DNA of 7,764 nt from positions 1 through 7,764 of the forward strand of contig CAZPIB010000043.1 in assembly GCA_964586815.1 (NCBI GenBank), read 5' to 3'. The notes under the pieces are model-generated. The model did not search any database. It was not told the DNA's origin and saw only the letters and a list, made by a program, of their open reading frames with translations. Origin of the DNA: CAWUJK01 sp964586815. GTDB lineage: Bacteria; Patescibacteriota; Gracilibacteria; BD1-5; UBA6164. Shown here piece by piece: positions 7,137-7,764 of this stretch. The position numbers and the translations under genes are program-made. Every line of letters starts with the position of its first letter. Position 1 is the stretch's first letter.

Positions 7137-7764
7137 TTAGTTTTTTAATATTTCATTAAAAGTGCTCACAGTACTTTGTGTTAATTTTATAACTTCAGAA
7201 TTATCAGTAACCTCTTTAGGCTTATCAGTAACCTCTTTAGGATTATAAATAATATCTTTTTTAGGTACAATATATGTAGTTCATTCTATTTCTAAATAAA
7301 ACTCTTTATCTAATTTATTATACTGTAAAGAAGAAAATAAATTCGTTCATTTATGTTCAAAAAATTCATTATTTTCATCTAAAATTCAGTAAAATTCTCA
7401 GTTACTAAATTCAAAAAATACTTTTCACCATGCTTCATAAATATTTGTAATCTTCTTTACTCAATCTGGTAAGTTTATTTGTTTAAATTCATTATTTTCA
7501 TCTAAAATTCAACAAGATTTTCAGTCATCACATCCAAAAAATAGTATTCATAATACTTCATAAATTTTTGTAATCTTCTCTACTCAATCTGGTAAGTTTA
7601 TTAGTTCAAATTTATTATTTTTATTTAAAATTCAGTAAGATTCTCAGTAATCAAATTTAAAAATTACTTTTCATGATACTTCATAAACATATGTACTCTT
7701 CTCTACTCAATCTGGTAATTTTATTGGTTCAAATTTATTATTTTCATCTAAAATTCAACAAGAT
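7137..7764 (-). CDS. Tandem-repeat protein with 41-residue units (WG/beta-repeat-like), N-terminus off the right edge
   Basis: The last 208 residues of a protein are visible, ending in TAA at 7139-7137; its start lies beyond the window. Three full 41-residue units each begin GIL(D/N) and continue with NNxF, INLPDGVEKIT, IYE and FFEF. A fourth degenerate unit follows (GILDENNEFFEHKG). The alternation of Gly turns with short hydrophobic and aromatic stretches suggests beta-strand repeats, loosely like WG-type repeats or a propeller; this is inference, not a family match. After the repeats come a linker with a doubled PKEVTD and a polar tail ending NEILKN. About 15 UGA codons read as Gly, one at the start of each unit. 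No catalytic motif or membrane segment is seen in this part. Location and function are unknown; binding or scaffolding would be typical for such repeats. Confidence 0.75.
7201..7241 (-). repeat. Exact 20-nt direct repeat, period 21 nt, encoding PKEVTD twice
   Basis: Positions 7201-7220 and 7222-7241 are identical. In the minus-strand protein they encode a duplicated heptad, PKEVTD(K/N), in the linker after the 41-residue units. The exact identity points to recent slippage or duplication. Confidence 0.85.
7389..7757 (-). repeat. Three tandem 123-nt coding repeats
   Basis: Units at 7757-7635, 7634-7512 and 7511-7389 each start with TGA ATT TTA (Gly-Ile-Leu) and keep an exact 123-nt period. Long blocks such as TTACCAGATTGAGTA recur with few changes. 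A shorter, degenerate fourth unit begins at 7388. The array probably continues beyond the right edge, because the visible start (SCGIL) is itself inside a unit boundary. Confidence 0.9.

Noticed and set aside
7389..7757. CRISPR-like array because of regular repeats.
   Set aside because: The whole 123-nt unit repeats without unique spacers, the period is a multiple of three and the repeats stay in one open frame.
1..7764. UGA=Trp (mycoplasma-type code 4) as the explanation of the in-frame UGA codons.
   Set aside because: It would put Trp at invariant Gly positions of UvrD, PolA, S41 and transglutaminase motifs, while conserved Trp positions use TGG.

Overview
The window comes from a very AT-rich bacterial genome that reads UGA as glycine (translation table 25). 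Read with the standard code, every gene here is shattered. Read with UGA=Gly, they become long, well-formed proteins. The assignment to glycine rather than tryptophan rests on invariant motif positions: the VVGDDDQ motif of a UvrD helicase, the TLFGRKR motif of DNA polymerase I, DLRGNGGG and GKG of an S41 protease, and GVCDGYA of a transglutaminase-like protein. Conserved Trp positions use TGG. I count about 98 in-frame UGA codons, and every gene end visible in the window is TAA. This code is known from Absconditabacteria (SR1) and Gracilibacteria (BD1-5/GN02), reduced and often host-dependent Patescibacteria. The window is probably from one of these; I cannot say which.

Layout. Positions 1-4327 (minus strand) hold a tight three-gene cluster read right to left: a secreted S41/CtpA-type protease with a PDZ domain, then 4 nt later a secreted transglutaminase-like protein interrupted by a 100-N scaffold gap, then 14 nt later a UvrD/PcrA-type helicase that runs off the left edge. 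An AT-rich hairpin at 4374-4409 separates this cluster from polA (4673-6121) and a 73-aa two-helix membrane protein (4426-4647), also on the minus strand. polA begins in the middle of its 3'-5' exonuclease domain. It lacks the 5'-nuclease domain and the first exonuclease motif, but its polymerase domain is intact.

A 175-bp intergenic region with a 20-bp palindrome lies between polA and a divergent plus-strand gene (6297-6866) for an unrecognised Lys/Glu-rich protein with three 16-17-residue repeats. That gene ends in a perfect 16-bp inverted repeat that also overlaps the end of a minus-strand reading frame. This second frame looks like a frameshifted gene remnant (6877-7130) with higher G+C than its neighbours. 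From 7137 to the right edge (minus strand) lies the C-terminal part of a protein built from exact 123-nt (41-aa) tandem repeats.

The two secreted enzymes probably act outside the membrane and may share a cell-envelope or cell-cell role. UvrD and PolA belong to DNA repair and replication, and their neighbourhood may be incidental. The right third (about 6122-7764) is accessory in character: orphan repeat proteins, a gene remnant and the broken 5' end of polA.
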